In this document: positions 1-7,741 of the stretch, piece by piece
Numbering within the stretch: position 1 is the stretch's first letter
Layout of the letters: each line of letters begins with the position of its first letter
NCBI GenBank assembly: GCA_046704085.1
Contig: JBJKSJ010000119.1
Coordinates: forward strand, 1 to 25,302
Direction of reading: 5' to 3'
Length of the DNA stretch: 25,302 bases
DNA from: DATBHW01 sp046704085
Lineage (GTDB): Bacteria; Chloroflexota; Ktedonobacteria; Ktedonobacterales; DATBGS01
The notes under the pieces: generated by a model
The model's input: only the letters and a program-made list of their open reading frames with translations
Database searches by the model: none
What the model was told of the DNA's origin: nothing
Position numbers and translations under genes: made by a program

Positions 1-1
1 T

Positions 2-313
2 GGCAAGCTGATCGATTTCCCCAACCTGCGCGAAGTGCCCGCCCGCGACGCCATCCACGACCTGCTCGATTTCGTCGATGATGTCGTCGATGACCTGGGC
101 AGCCGCCGCGAGATGAACTGCCTGCGCCAGTTGCTCGAAAGTCCCGATGGGACCGGCGCCGACCGTCAGCTTGCCATCTACGAGCAAACCGGCGACCTGC
201 GCTCCGTAGCGCGCTGGCTGACGCAAGCCACCATGCAAGGCATCACGCCGCGCACCGAAGAAGGCCAGGCAGAAGAGACCGCTGAGGTAAAAAGCAAGCA
301 CATCGATATTTGA
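2..313 (+). CDS. Carboxylate-amine ligase, YbdK/GCS2 family (C-terminal fragment)
   Basis: This is the last 103 codons of a gene that enters from the left edge; the frame is open from base 2 and ends at TGA 311-313. The segment with GTGADRQLAIYEQTGDL followed by an RWL motif matches the conserved C-terminus of the YbdK-type glutamate-cysteine ligase 2 family, where a GADRQ..Y..tGDL..v..WL pattern is typical. Family members are ATP-dependent ligases that join the gamma-carboxylate of glutamate (or a similar acid) to an amine; many have no proven in vivo substrate. The catalytic ATP-grasp-like part lies outside the window, so activity cannot be judged. The tail after the conserved block is acidic and probably disordered. 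The family call rests on a short motif seen by eye. Confidence 0.72.
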   Translation, partial: GKLIDFPNLREVPARDAIHDLLDFVDDVVDDLGSRREMNCLRQLLESPDGTGADRQLAIYEQTGDLRSVARWLTQATMQGITPRTEEGQAEETAEVKSKHIDI

Positions 314-339
314 CAGCGCCAGCCGCTGCGCCTTATACT
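310..339 (+). promoter_or_regulatory. Sigma70-type promoter for the alpha/beta hydrolase gene
   Basis: TTGACA at 310-315 and TATACT at 334-339 are separated by 18 bp, close to consensus. The -35 box overlaps the stop codon of the preceding ligase gene. The predicted start of transcription falls around 345-347, right at the GAGGAG ribosome-binding site, so the leader would be extremely short; this is the main reason for doubt. Confidence 0.5.
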
Positions 340-356
340 GTACTGAGGAGCAAGAT

Positions 357-1166
357 ATGGCCGCAGCATCTCCATCTGAAGAACCGCTGGTAGAGCAGCG
401 CGAACAGCGTTTTGAGCGTTCCTGGCTGCCCGCGCCCTACCGGCAAGAACTCGTCTATCGCGTCGCGGGCGACGGGCAGCCTGTCGTCTGCCTGCATGGC
501 CTGTGGAATTCGTCCGCCGTCTGGCAGCGCGCCCTCGACACCTTCAGCCCGCAGTATCGCCTCTACGCGCCCGATCTCCCAGGGCACGGGCGCACTCCCG
601 CGCACCTGCCCTGGCGCATGCGCGAAGTTGCCGCGCTCCTGGGCGCCTGGATGCGCGCGCTGGAGATGCCCCCGGCAACCCTCGTCGGCCATTCGATGGG
701 CGGCGCCCTGGCGATCATGCTGGCCGCCGCCGAGCCACGCCTGGTGGACCGCCTCGTGCTGGTCAACTCCATCGGGCTGCCCATCCAGCGCCCCTTCCTG
801 CGCTCGCTCACCCGCGCCGGGCTGGGCCTTGCCAACCGCCAGGAGGCGCGCTACAACAGCCGCTATGGCAAACCCGGTCGCCTGCAACCCCAGGCGATCT
901 GGCAGGCCACCGATGAAGCCCTGGCCTGTGACGTGCGCCCCGACCTCAGCGCCATCCGCTGCCCCACGCTGATCGTCTGGGGCATCCGCGACCCGCTGCT
1001 GCCCGCCCAGACGGCCATCGCTCTGCAACGCTCCATCCAGGGCTCGGAACTCGTCATGCTGCCCAACGTCCGCCATCACCCCTCGCGCCAGGCGCCCGAC
1101 GCCTTCGACCTCATCCTCGGCGACTTCCTCGCGCGCTGGCAGACTGAGCAGGCGTCCGCAGGCTAA
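357..1166 (+). CDS. Alpha/beta-fold hydrolase
   Basis: A 269-residue protein of usual length for the single-domain alpha/beta hydrolase family. The oxyanion-hole HG is at residues 47-48 (VCLHGLW), the nucleophile elbow GHSMGG places Ser113, the acid is probably Asp212 (WGIRDPLLP) and the base is probably His240 (NVRHHP). A DLPGHGRT motif at about 73-80 is also typical. The triad is therefore complete and the enzyme should be an active serine hydrolase, but the ester, lactone or C-C substrate cannot be read from sequence. No signal peptide is visible, so it is likely cytoplasmic. The ATG at 357 is supported by GAGGAG at 345-350, six bases upstream. The stop overlaps the stop of the convergent DUF488 gene by a few bases. 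Confidence 0.88.
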   Translation: MAAASPSEEPLVEQREQRFERSWLPAPYRQELVYRVAGDGQPVVCLHGLWNSSAVWQRALDTFSPQYRLYAPDLPGHGRTPAHLPWRMREVAALLGAWMRALEMPPATLVGHSMGGALAIMLAAAEPRLVDRLVLVNSIGLPIQRPFLRSLTRAGLGLANRQEARYNSRYGKPGRLQPQAIWQATDEALACDVRPDLSAIRCPTLIVWGIRDPLLPAQTAIALQRSIQGSELVMLPNVRHHPSRQAPDAFDLILGDFLARWQTEQASAG

Positions 1167-1531
1167 GCCACCAACACCGCGCGCAGCACCTGCGCGTTGC
1201 AATGCTCCGCATCTCTGGCGGCAAAGACCAGCGTCAGCGGACCACGTCGCGCCATCTCGCGCAGCTTCTCCAGCGCCGCCTGATGGCTGTCATCCGCCAG
1301 TTCCTGGCGATAGCGCGCCTGAAACTCCTCCCAGCGCGCCGGGTCGTGCCCAAACCAGCGGCGCAGTTCATCGCTGGGCGCAACCTCGCGCAGCCACGCA
1401 TCCAGCCGCGCCTCCTCGCGCTTCAGCCCGCGCGGCCAGAGGCGGTCTACCAGCACGCGCTGCCCATCATCATCGGCAGGCGGGGCATAGACCCGCTTGA
1501 TCTTCACCTGCCGCTGACTCGCTTTGCTCAT
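1163..1531 (-). CDS. DUF488 family protein (YeaO-like)
   Basis: A 122-residue protein that begins with a KIKRVYAPP strand and carries the family signature VDRLWPRG near residues 28-35, followed by an aromatic-rich helix (RRWFGHD, WEEF, YRQELA) and a C-terminal strand with FAARDAEHCNA. These are the conserved blocks of DUF488, a small Rossmann-like family with a conserved late cysteine; the biochemical role is not established. It lies 41 bp downstream of the peroxiredoxin-like gene on the same strand and probably shares its transcript. The start codon ATG at 1531 has only a weak purine-rich upstream stretch, consistent with reading from the upstream gene. It converges with the hydrolase gene with almost no spacing, leaving no room for an independent terminator. 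Confidence 0.85.
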   Translation of the reverse strand: MSKASQRQVKIKRVYAPPADDDGQRVLVDRLWPRGLKREEARLDAWLREVAPSDELRRWFGHDPARWEEFQARYRQELADDSHQAALEKLREMARRGPLTLVFAARDAEHCNAQVLRAVLVA

Positions 1532-1572
1532 CGCTTCTGCTCACAGCCCTAACTGGGCCATTCGGCAGCCCC

Positions 1573-2064
1573 TCACTCCGGGCACTGCATTGCGACATAC
1601 TCCAGGTCTTTCAGCGCCACATCCGGCGCGGGCAAGTCACCCTCCGACGCGCCTGTATAGCGCGTATACAGCGCGCCATAGCGGTCAGCCACTAGAATGG
1701 TAGGCTGCGCCGCCTGGCGGGCGCTCTCCCACGCGCCCAGCCGCGCCAGCGTCTCGCCCGTCCCATCCGCCAGCAGCGGAAACGGCAAACGCACCTGCGC
1801 TTGCAGCCGCTCCACCTGCTCCAGCGACGCGGGCAGCAGCGCCAGCAACTCCGCCCCTTGCTCGCGGACCTCCGCGTAGCGCGCCGCGTAGGCTTCCAGC
1901 AGCCTGCCGCACTCCGCGCAATCCGGCCCATGCAGGATCAACAAAACAAGCGCCTGCCGCTGCTTATAATCCCAGAACTGCACCGTGCGCCCATCAGCAG
2001 ACGGTAAGCGAAACTGCGGGAGCATCTCCCCCGCGTCAATCATCTGGCTCGCGGTTTGTGGCAT
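1573..2064 (-). CDS. Peroxiredoxin-like / AhpC-TSA redoxin-domain protein
   Basis: A thioredoxin-fold protein of about 163 residues. It has the N-terminal redoxin pattern (LPQFRLPSADGRTV), a core beta strand (ALVLLILHG) and a CxxC-type site HGPDCAEC with Cys49 and Cys52, then the VRLPFPLLADGTGE segment typical of bacterioferritin-comigratory/AhpC-TSA proteins. The PxxxT/SxxC peroxidatic motif is replaced by HGPDCAEC, so a disulfide reductase or sensor role is as likely as peroxidase activity. Start choice: an upstream GTG at 2079 would lie at or before the predicted transcription start; AAGGAGG sits five bases before the ATG at 2064, with another ATG at 2067 only two bases from it, so 2064 is preferred. 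It probably forms an operon with the DUF488 gene. Confidence 0.8.
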   Translation of the reverse strand: MPQTASQMIDAGEMLPQFRLPSADGRTVQFWDYKQRQALVLLILHGPDCAECGRLLEAYAARYAEVREQGAELLALLPASLEQVERLQAQVRLPFPLLADGTGETLARLGAWESARQAAQPTILVADRYGALYTRYTGASEGDLPAPDVALKDLEYVAMQCPE

Positions 2065-2082
2065 CATGTCCTCCTTCACTGG

Positions 2083-2112
2083 ATCGTAGCACGAGAAAAA
2101 AGGCGTGTCTAA
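2083..2112 (-). promoter_or_regulatory. Promoter for the peroxiredoxin-DUF488 unit
   Basis: On the minus strand TTAGAC (2112-2107) and TACGAT (2088-2083) are 18 bp apart, with a TG extended -10. The predicted transcript would start near 2076, just before the AAGGAGG ribosome-binding site. It is divergent from the promoter at 2142-2170. Confidence 0.5.
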
Positions 2113-2141
2113 CCCAGGGGCAGGAAGAAAGTCCCCTTTGC

Positions 2142-2170
2142 TTGACTGAACAGCTATATCTGCGTATGCT
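2142..2170 (+). promoter_or_regulatory. Promoter for the TPR gene
   Basis: TTGACT at 2142-2147 and TATGCT at 2165-2170 are separated by 17 bp. With the ATG at 2332 this gives a leader of about 155 nt containing a palindromic repeat (2250-2265). Confidence 0.45.
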
Positions 2171-2249
2171 GCTCAGCGATTGGCAAGCTCCGCCTTGTGT
2201 GGATGAGGCTCTTGCGCCGGTTCGCTTCTAACCCGCTCAGCCTTACTTC

Positions 2250-2265
2250 GTGGCGCCGCAGCGCC
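2250..2265. repeat. Short palindromic repeat fragment in the TPR leader
   Basis: The 16 bases GTGGCGCCGCAGCGCC are identical to 21769-21784, inside the repeat-built linker of the DUF2298 gene. The core forms a GGCGC/GCGCC hairpin with a CGCA loop. It lies in the untranslated leader of the TPR gene, 66 bp before the start codon. Confidence 0.5.
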
Positions 2266-2331
2266 CTTAGGCCGAATCGTTCCCGCCAGCCCGTCGGCGG
2301 CGATGCTGGCACACTCACCGAGGAAGACCAC

Positions 2332-3810
2332 ATGCACAAGCTGCTCAAGCGCCTGAAGAACGCCTCTAGGGAAGAGGTTCTGGCAACAGCTGATGTCTGG
2401 GCCACGCGCATCATGCTCACCGCCGCCCTCCTGCTGGTCATTGGCGGCTCTGTCCAGGTGCCCACCGAAGCGAACAACCTCCAGTCCGGGCTGGACGCCC
2501 AGAGCCAGCAGGAATACTGGCGCGCCGAGGCATTTTTTCAGCAGGCCGCGCTGCTGTCCCCGAACGATTTCCAGCCCTCGCTCGACCTCGGACGCCTGCA
2601 CCTGCTGGAACATCGGGACGCCCTGGCCCAGAGCGAACTGGAGACCGCGCGCAGCCTGGGCGGTAATACTGCCGACATCTGGCTGACCCTCGGCGACATC
2701 GCCCAGGATCAGGGAAGCCAGCCCGCCGCAGAACACGCCTGGCTTCAGGCCACCAGCCTGCAACCAGCAGACGCGGCCATGCAGGCCCACGAGCGGCTGG
2801 GGCTGCTCTACGCCGGGCAGGGCCACTGGCAAACCGCCGAGGCCCAATTTACCGCGCTGCCCGCCAGCGACACTCTGGCGCAGTATTATCTGGGCGTCCT
2901 CCGCCTCGCGCGCGGCGACCGCGCCGACGCCCGCCAGGCGTTCCAGGCCATGCTGAACCAGACCACCGACGCCGCGCAGCACACCGCCGCGCAGCAGTTC
3001 CTTCAGGCGCTCAATCAGTGGGACGGCAGCGCCCAAAGCGAAAAGCTGCTGGGATTCACCGACATACAAAATAACTTCCCCACGCTGGCGCTCGCGCCGC
3101 TCCAGCAGGCTATCGCGCTCGCTCCCAAAGACCCCGACGCGCACGCCTACCTTGGCTGGGCCTCGTATCAGACGGGCGCGATCAGCCAGGCTCAGCAGCA
3201 AGAAACCCAGGCGCTGGCCCTCAAACCAGCGGATAGCTTTGCCCGCTATGTCCTCTGCCTGGTGGACCTTGCCAACGGCCATTACAGCCTCGCCATCACC
3301 GACATCGAGCAAGCCATCGCCATCGATCCCCAAAATCCGATCCTCTGGGCCACGCGCGGCGACATCGCCGATCAACTCAACGATCTGCCGACGGCAGAGC
3401 AGGCGCTGCGCCAGGCGGCAGCGGACGCCGGGGGCGATCCGCAGTTCAGTCTGCGCCTGGCGATCTTCTACGCCGATCACCAGCTTGGGCTGAATCAAGG
3501 AACAGCCCTCCAGGCCGCCCAGACAGCCACCGCGCTGGCGCCCACGAATGCCCTCGCCTTTGACACGCTGGGGCGCATCCAGCAGGCGCTGAATAACTTG
3601 CCTGCCGCCATGCAAGCCTTCATCCAGGCCGTCAACCTCGCCCCCACCAACGCCAGCTTCTGCGAACACCTCGGCGACATCCAGGCCACCCTGGGCTATA
3701 TCCGCTCTGCCGAACTCAACCTGCGCAAAGCGACAGTTCTCGACTTCGACGGACCCATCGCCCAACAGGCGCAGGATGTCCTCCAACATTTGCCACCCTT
3801 GAACCTTTGA
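2332..3810 (+). CDS. Membrane-anchored TPR repeat protein
   Basis: A 492-residue protein with a short basic N-terminus, one hydrophobic segment at about residues 27-43 (IMLTAALLLVIGGSV), then tetratricopeptide repeats to the end, recognisable by alternating W/LG..Y/ A....A....A...P spacing (for example the segments with AYLGWASYQTGAISQA and TLGRIQQALNNLPAA). The absence of a positive stop-transfer after the hydrophobic stretch suggests an N-in anchor with the TPR array outside, or an uncleaved signal. TPR arrays are protein-binding scaffolds; no enzymatic domain is present. Start choice: the frame is open upstream to GTG 2197, but that stretch has no ribosome-binding site and reads as unnatural sequence, while ATG 2332 is preceded by GAGGAAG. 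It sits just upstream of the kinase gene on the same strand and may be part of the same signalling block. Confidence 0.85.
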   Translation: MHKLLKRLKNASREEVLATADVWATRIMLTAALLLVIGGSVQVPTEANNLQSGLDAQSQQEYWRAEAFFQQAALLSPNDFQPSLDLGRLHLLEHRDALAQSELETARSLGGNTADIWLTLGDIAQDQGSQPAAEHAWLQATSLQPADAAMQAHERLGLLYAGQGHWQTAEAQFTALPASDTLAQYYLGVLRLARGDRADARQAFQAMLNQTTDAAQHTAAQQFLQALNQWDGSAQSEKLLGFTDIQNNFPTLALAPLQQAIALAPKDPDAHAYLGWASYQTGAISQAQQQETQALALKPADSFARYVLCLVDLANGHYSLAITDIEQAIAIDPQNPILWATRGDIADQLNDLPTAEQALRQAAADAGGDPQFSLRLAIFYADHQLGLNQGTALQAAQTATALAPTNALAFDTLGRIQQALNNLPAAMQAFIQAVNLAPTNASFCEHLGDIQATLGYIRSAELNLRKATVLDFDGPIAQQAQDVLQHLPPLNL

Positions 3811-3852
3811 CAGACATCCGTACTATTCCTTGTTCGCATGCTCAAAAAGCTA

Positions 3853-3861
3853 TGCTATAAT
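3853..3861 (+). promoter_or_regulatory. Extended -10 promoter for the kinase-phosphatase operon
   Basis: TGC followed by a perfect TATAAT (3856-3861) lies 31 bp before the kinase start codon, with GGAGG in between at 3880-3884. No good -35 box lies at 17 bp; the extended -10 would compensate. The same nine-base core TGCTATAAT occurs before the J-VWA gene at 7705-7713. Confidence 0.6.
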
Positions 3862-3892
3862 AGCGCCCAGAATCACATCGGAGGGCGCGAGC

Positions 3893-6055
3893 ATGAGCAA
3901 TGACATCTTCGGCGGCGATCAAACCACCCCCACCGCCTATCTCGCTAAAGGCGAAGCCACCACCCTGGCCCCAGGGACGATCATCCAGGAACGCTATGAG
4001 ATCAACCGGGTCATCGGCATTGGCGGCATGGGCGCGGTCTATCGCGTGCGCGATATGCGCTTCAAGAACGCGGTCAAATGGGCCGCGCTCAAAGAGATGA
4101 TCATCAAGTTTGCCGATAACCTCGATCAGCAAACGCGCATGCGCAACTTCGAGCGCGAAGCCAACCTGCTGGCATCGCTGAACCACCCCCTCATCCCCAA
4201 GGTCTATGATTTCTTCGCCGAGGCCAATCGCGCCTATCTGGTCATGGACTACATTCAGGGGAAGAACCTGGAAGATGTCCTCCTGGAGACCGAAGGCTTT
4301 CTTGACGAGCAGCAGGTCGCCGGCTGGGCCATCCAGATTTGCGAAGTCCTCGACTATATGCACGCCTTTAAGCCGCGCCCGATCATCTTCCGCGACCTCA
4401 AGCCCGCCAATGTGATGCTCACTCCGCAAAACCAGACCATGCTGATTGACTTTGGCATCGCCAAGATCATCCAGCCTGATAAACGCGATACGATGATCGG
4501 CACCGAGGGCTACTCGCCACCAGAACAGTATAAAGGCTCGGTGGAGTCACGCAGCGACATCTACGCCCTGGGCGCCATGCTCCATCAACTGCTCACCGGC
4601 AGCGACCCGCGCATGGAGACGCCCTTCACCTTCCATGAACGCCCACCGCGCCTGCTCAATCCCAACGTGTCTCCAGAGATGGAAGCCATTATTATGAGAT
4701 GCCTGGCCTATCAGATCGATCAACGCTGGCAATCAGCGCGTGAACTCAAAGGGGCCATCGAAAGTTCGCTCCATCTCATCTCGATTACTGGCACCGGCCA
4801 GCTTCTGCGGATCCCCCCCCCGCCCCCACAACCACTCGCCAGCCCGCAGAACGGGAACGGCCATCGCACTGGCGTGCTGAAGGACCCGCCAGCAGCGTCC
4901 CCCAGGGGAACCATACCCTTTCAGGAAGCCGCCGGACCACGCTACGGTCCGGCGATAGATGGGCAATCCATGCCCTTCGCCGACGGCGCCAGCGCCGCCA
5001 TTGGCCCCATGCCGCCATCCGCTGGCGCCGTGCGCGTAGCTCCCACTGCTCCCACCATCGGCTACAACCAGTTCATCGTTCCCGCGCCCAGCCCCACCGT
5101 TCTCTGGAGCTTTAAGACCGAGGAGGAAGTGCGCTCTTCGCCCATGCTGGCAAATAGCACCATCTACATCGGCTCCTACGACTTCAACCTCTACGCGCTG
5201 GACGCCGCCACTGGCACATTCAAATGGAACTTCTCCACCGACGGCGGCATCTGCTCGACACCTGCCTGCATCGGTGATCTGGTCATCATCGGCTCAGAAG
5301 ACCACCAGATTTATGCCATCAACGGCCAGACTGGCAAAGACATCTGGACCTATCGCACATGGAATCACGTGCGCTCCTCCCCGCGCATCATTCAGGATCA
5401 GGTCATTATCGGCTCGGATGATGGCTTTGTCCACGCCCTGGAACTGCGCACAGGCCGCATGAACTGGAAGTTCAAGACCTGGCGCGAGGTGCGCTCATCG
5501 GCAGGCTATGCTCAGGGTCTCATCTTCATCGGCTCAGATGACGAGTGGGTCTACGCCATCGAAGCCGCGACCGGGCGCGAGAAATGGAAATTCGTCACCC
5601 AGTATGGCGTCATGGGAGCGCCAGTCGTGGGCGAGGGTCTCGTCTTCGTCGGATCGATGGATAGCGTCCTCTATGCGCTGGACCTCACGCTGGGCTGGCC
5701 CGCCTGGAAGCACTACACGGGCGACTTCCTCATCGCCTCGCCCGCCTTGAGCGAGGGGCGCATTTATATCGGCTCGGTTGATCGCTATTTCTACTGCCTC
5801 GACGCCAAGACCGGGCGCGTCATCTGGAAGGTTCAGGCAGGCGGCCAGATCACTTCATCCGCAGCCGTCGCGGCTGGCTACGTCTATTTCGGGTGCAGCG
5901 ATGGCGCTGTCTATTGCCTGGAGGCCCGCACCGGCCAACTCTACTGGCGCTTCCAGACACGCGGCCCAGTGCCATCTTCGCCCCTCGTGCGCGATGGCAC
6001 CCTGTATATCGGCAGCAACGACCACCATGTCTATGCGCTCCGCTGCGCGCTGTAA
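3893..6055 (+). CDS. Ser/Thr protein kinase with C-terminal eight-repeat PQQ-type beta-propeller
   Basis: A 720-residue protein. The Hanks-type kinase domain spans about residues 35-295: glycine loop IGIGGMGAVY (41-50), Lys67, helix-C Glu89, catalytic loop FRDLKPAN with Asp168 (the usual HRD reads FRD), DFG at 186-188, and GTEGYSPPEQY at 203-213. All catalytic residues are present. A proline/glycine-rich linker (about 300-400, with a nine-C run in the DNA at 4813-4821) joins it to a propeller from about residue 402: eight repeats of 40 residues with the pattern SSP..........YIGS.D...YALD..TG...W.F. No membrane segment is visible, so the sensor propeller should be cytoplasmic, unlike the common membrane-spanning kinases with external sensors. 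Start: ATG 3893 has GGAGG eight bases upstream; the frame opens earlier without support. The phosphatase gene follows 18 bp downstream. Confidence 0.93.
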   Translation: MSNDIFGGDQTTPTAYLAKGEATTLAPGTIIQERYEINRVIGIGGMGAVYRVRDMRFKNAVKWAALKEMIIKFADNLDQQTRMRNFEREANLLASLNHPLIPKVYDFFAEANRAYLVMDYIQGKNLEDVLLETEGFLDEQQVAGWAIQICEVLDYMHAFKPRPIIFRDLKPANVMLTPQNQTMLIDFGIAKIIQPDKRDTMIGTEGYSPPEQYKGSVESRSDIYALGAMLHQLLTGSDPRMETPFTFHERPPRLLNPNVSPEMEAIIMRCLAYQIDQRWQSARELKGAIESSLHLISITGTGQLLRIPPPPPQPLASPQNGNGHRTGVLKDPPAASPRGTIPFQEAAGPRYGPAIDGQSMPFADGASAAIGPMPPSAGAVRVAPTAPTIGYNQFIVPAPSPTVLWSFKTEEEVRSSPMLANSTIYIGSYDFNLYALDAATGTFKWNFSTDGGICSTPACIGDLVIIGSEDHQIYAINGQTGKDIWTYRTWNHVRSSPRIIQDQVIIGSDDGFVHALELRTGRMNWKFKTWREVRSSAGYAQGLIFIGSDDEWVYAIEAATGREKWKFVTQYGVMGAPVVGEGLVFVGSMDSVLYALDLTLGWPAWKHYTGDFLIASPALSEGRIYIGSVDRYFYCLDAKTGRVIWKVQAGGQITSSAAVAAGYVYFGCSDGAVYCLEARTGQLYWRFQTRGPVPSSPLVRDGTLYIGSNDHHVYALRCAL

Positions 6056-6073
6056 GCCTCCAGGAGTTCAGAC

Positions 6074-7654
6074 GTGATGGACCAGCCTAACCGATCAGAA
6101 GTCATCGCCACGCTGCCTCCACTGCCCGACGGGGCCGTGATCGGCAGCTATATCCTGGCGCGGCTCATCAGCAGCGGACCAGACGGCAATACCTATCTGG
6201 CGCACACGCGCGCAGACGCCGTTGGCGCCTATCAGGTGATCGAATACCCGGCTGGCGAACAACGTTCCCTTGCCGCGCTGGCGCGGCTCCGGCTGGATCA
6301 TCCAGCCCTGCTCGCCCCACGCGAGGCGCTCACGCTGGGCGCGCGCGCCTATCTCATCCTCCCGCTGCCAACCAACGCCCAGCCCATTGGCGCGCTCCCG
6401 CCGGAAGACGCCTTGCGCCAGATCATCATCGTTGGCGAGGCGCTGGCCTATCTGCATAGCCAGGGCGTGGCCCACCTGCGCGTTCAACCGGCCAGCATCA
6501 TGCTGGTGGATGGCGAGGCGCGCCTGGGTGGGCTGGAAGACGCGCAGATCGTGCGCGCCAACGCCGATGATGCGCGCCTGCTCTTCGAGCGCGACGCCAA
6601 TTTTCTGGCCCTCACCCTCGTCAGGCTGGCCGCCAGCGACTCATCCCAGCAAACCAACACCCCCCTGGACGCGGCGCTGGGCAAGATACGCGAACATGGT
6701 ATCAGCCACAGCTATCAATCCGTCGCCCAGGTCATCACCGATTGCCAGCAGGCGCTGGCGCCCTTGCAGCGAGCGGCCCATCCCGCCAGCCAGCCGCCAG
6801 ACTTCACCTGGACAGTGCATGTCGGCCACGCCACCAGCATTGGCCTCGTGCGACCAAACAACGAGGACGCGCTGGGCCATCTGCTGCTGAACCTGCGTGA
6901 TGGGCAGGGCCAATCGCGCCTGCTGGCCTGCTTCGTCGTCGCCGATGGCATGGGCGGCGAAGCGCGCGGCGAGGTCGCCAGCCATCTGGCTGCGCAGCAC
7001 ATTCTGGAACAGGTCACTCGCCGACTGGCCCTGCCGCTGCTCCAGGGGGCCGACGCGCCCCAATGGACCAGCGCGGCTGATGCCCTGGAGCGCGAACGGC
7101 TCATGCGCGAGGCGCTGGTCGAGGGCTTTCGCAGCGCCAACCGCCAGATTCGCCTGCTGGCGCGGGCGCACGGCCAGACCATCGGCACGACGGCCACCGC
7201 CCTGCTCATCTGCGCCAGTCAGGCGCTCATCGCCCACGTCGGCGACAGCCGCGCCTATCGGCTGCATCGCGGCGTGCTGGCCGTCTTGACCGAAGACCAC
7301 TCCTACGTGCAGCGGCTCATTCAGCTAGGGCAGATCGATCCCACTAATCAGGCGCATCTCCCCAGGCGCAATGACCTCTATCGCGCGCTGGGCAAACAGG
7401 ATGATCTCGACATTGATCTGGTCGCCTGCCCATTGGAAGCCGGAGATCGCCTGCTGCTCTGTAGCGATGGCCTCTGGGATGCCGTCCCGGAGTCCACGCT
7501 GGCGGCGCTCCTGGCTGACCAGGACCTCGCTCGCGCGCCAACAGTGAGTGCCGCGCGCCTGGTGGCGCTCGCTAATGAGGCGGGCGGCCTTGACAACAGC
7601 ACCGCCATTGTGCTTGAGATTACTGGCGAACCAGTGGACCGCGTCGGCTCGTGA
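6074..7654 (+). CDS. Pseudokinase-PP2C Ser/Thr phosphatase fusion
   Basis: A 526-residue protein with two domains. Residues about 20-230 follow the layout of a Hanks kinase but have lost catalysis: the VAIK lysine position reads VIEY (Glu57), the HRDLKPxN loop reads HLRVQPAS (134-141), so Asp, Lys and Asn are replaced, and the DFG position reads GLE (153-155). Residues about 245-517 are a complete PP2C domain: RPNNED (260-265), VADGMGG (289-295), GTTATALLI, AHVGDSRAYRL, SDGLWD (464-469) and GGLDN (504-508), so the metal-binding acids are intact. PP2C enzymes remove phosphate from Ser/Thr and commonly reverse the neighbouring kinase. GTG 6074 is seven bases after CAGGAG; ATG 6077 is an alternative start. 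It is co-transcribed with the propeller kinase. Confidence 0.9.
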   Translation: MMDQPNRSEVIATLPPLPDGAVIGSYILARLISSGPDGNTYLAHTRADAVGAYQVIEYPAGEQRSLAALARLRLDHPALLAPREALTLGARAYLILPLPTNAQPIGALPPEDALRQIIIVGEALAYLHSQGVAHLRVQPASIMLVDGEARLGGLEDAQIVRANADDARLLFERDANFLALTLVRLAASDSSQQTNTPLDAALGKIREHGISHSYQSVAQVITDCQQALAPLQRAAHPASQPPDFTWTVHVGHATSIGLVRPNNEDALGHLLLNLRDGQGQSRLLACFVVADGMGGEARGEVASHLAAQHILEQVTRRLALPLLQGADAPQWTSAADALERERLMREALVEGFRSANRQIRLLARAHGQTIGTTATALLICASQALIAHVGDSRAYRLHRGVLAVLTEDHSYVQRLIQLGQIDPTNQAHLPRRNDLYRALGKQDDLDIDLVACPLEAGDRLLLCSDGLWDAVPESTLAALLADQDLARAPTVSAARLVALANEAGGLDNSTAIVLEITGEPVDRVGS

Positions 7655-7704
7655 GGCCGCCTGCATCTGGTTCGCGCGGCGACTACTCGCTGCTGGTTAT
7701 GCTC

Positions 7705-7713
7705 TGCTATAAT
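7705..7713 (+). promoter_or_regulatory. Extended -10 promoter for the J-VWA gene
   Basis: TGC plus TATAAT (7708-7713) lies 28 bp before the ATG at 7742, with an AGAGGGG ribosome-binding site between them. No clear -35 box. The core is identical to that before the kinase gene, which suggests coordinated expression. Confidence 0.55.
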
Positions 7714-7741
7714 TTGCTGGTAAGAAGAGGGGTGGACGCGC

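Noticed and set aside
333..1202. A 289-codon minus-strand frame opposite the alpha/beta hydrolase
   Set aside because: The plus strand has a complete hydrolase triad; the antisense translation is Gly/Gln/Ala-rich without motifs.
2173..3789. A 538-codon frame on the minus strand opposite the TPR gene
   Set aside because: No ribosome-binding site or known motif; the plus-strand frame shows clear TPR periodicity.
3807..3812. TTGACA overlapping the TPR stop codon as a -35 box for the kinase gene
   Set aside because: It is 43 bp from the TATAAT at 3856, and no -10 box lies 16-19 bp downstream of it.
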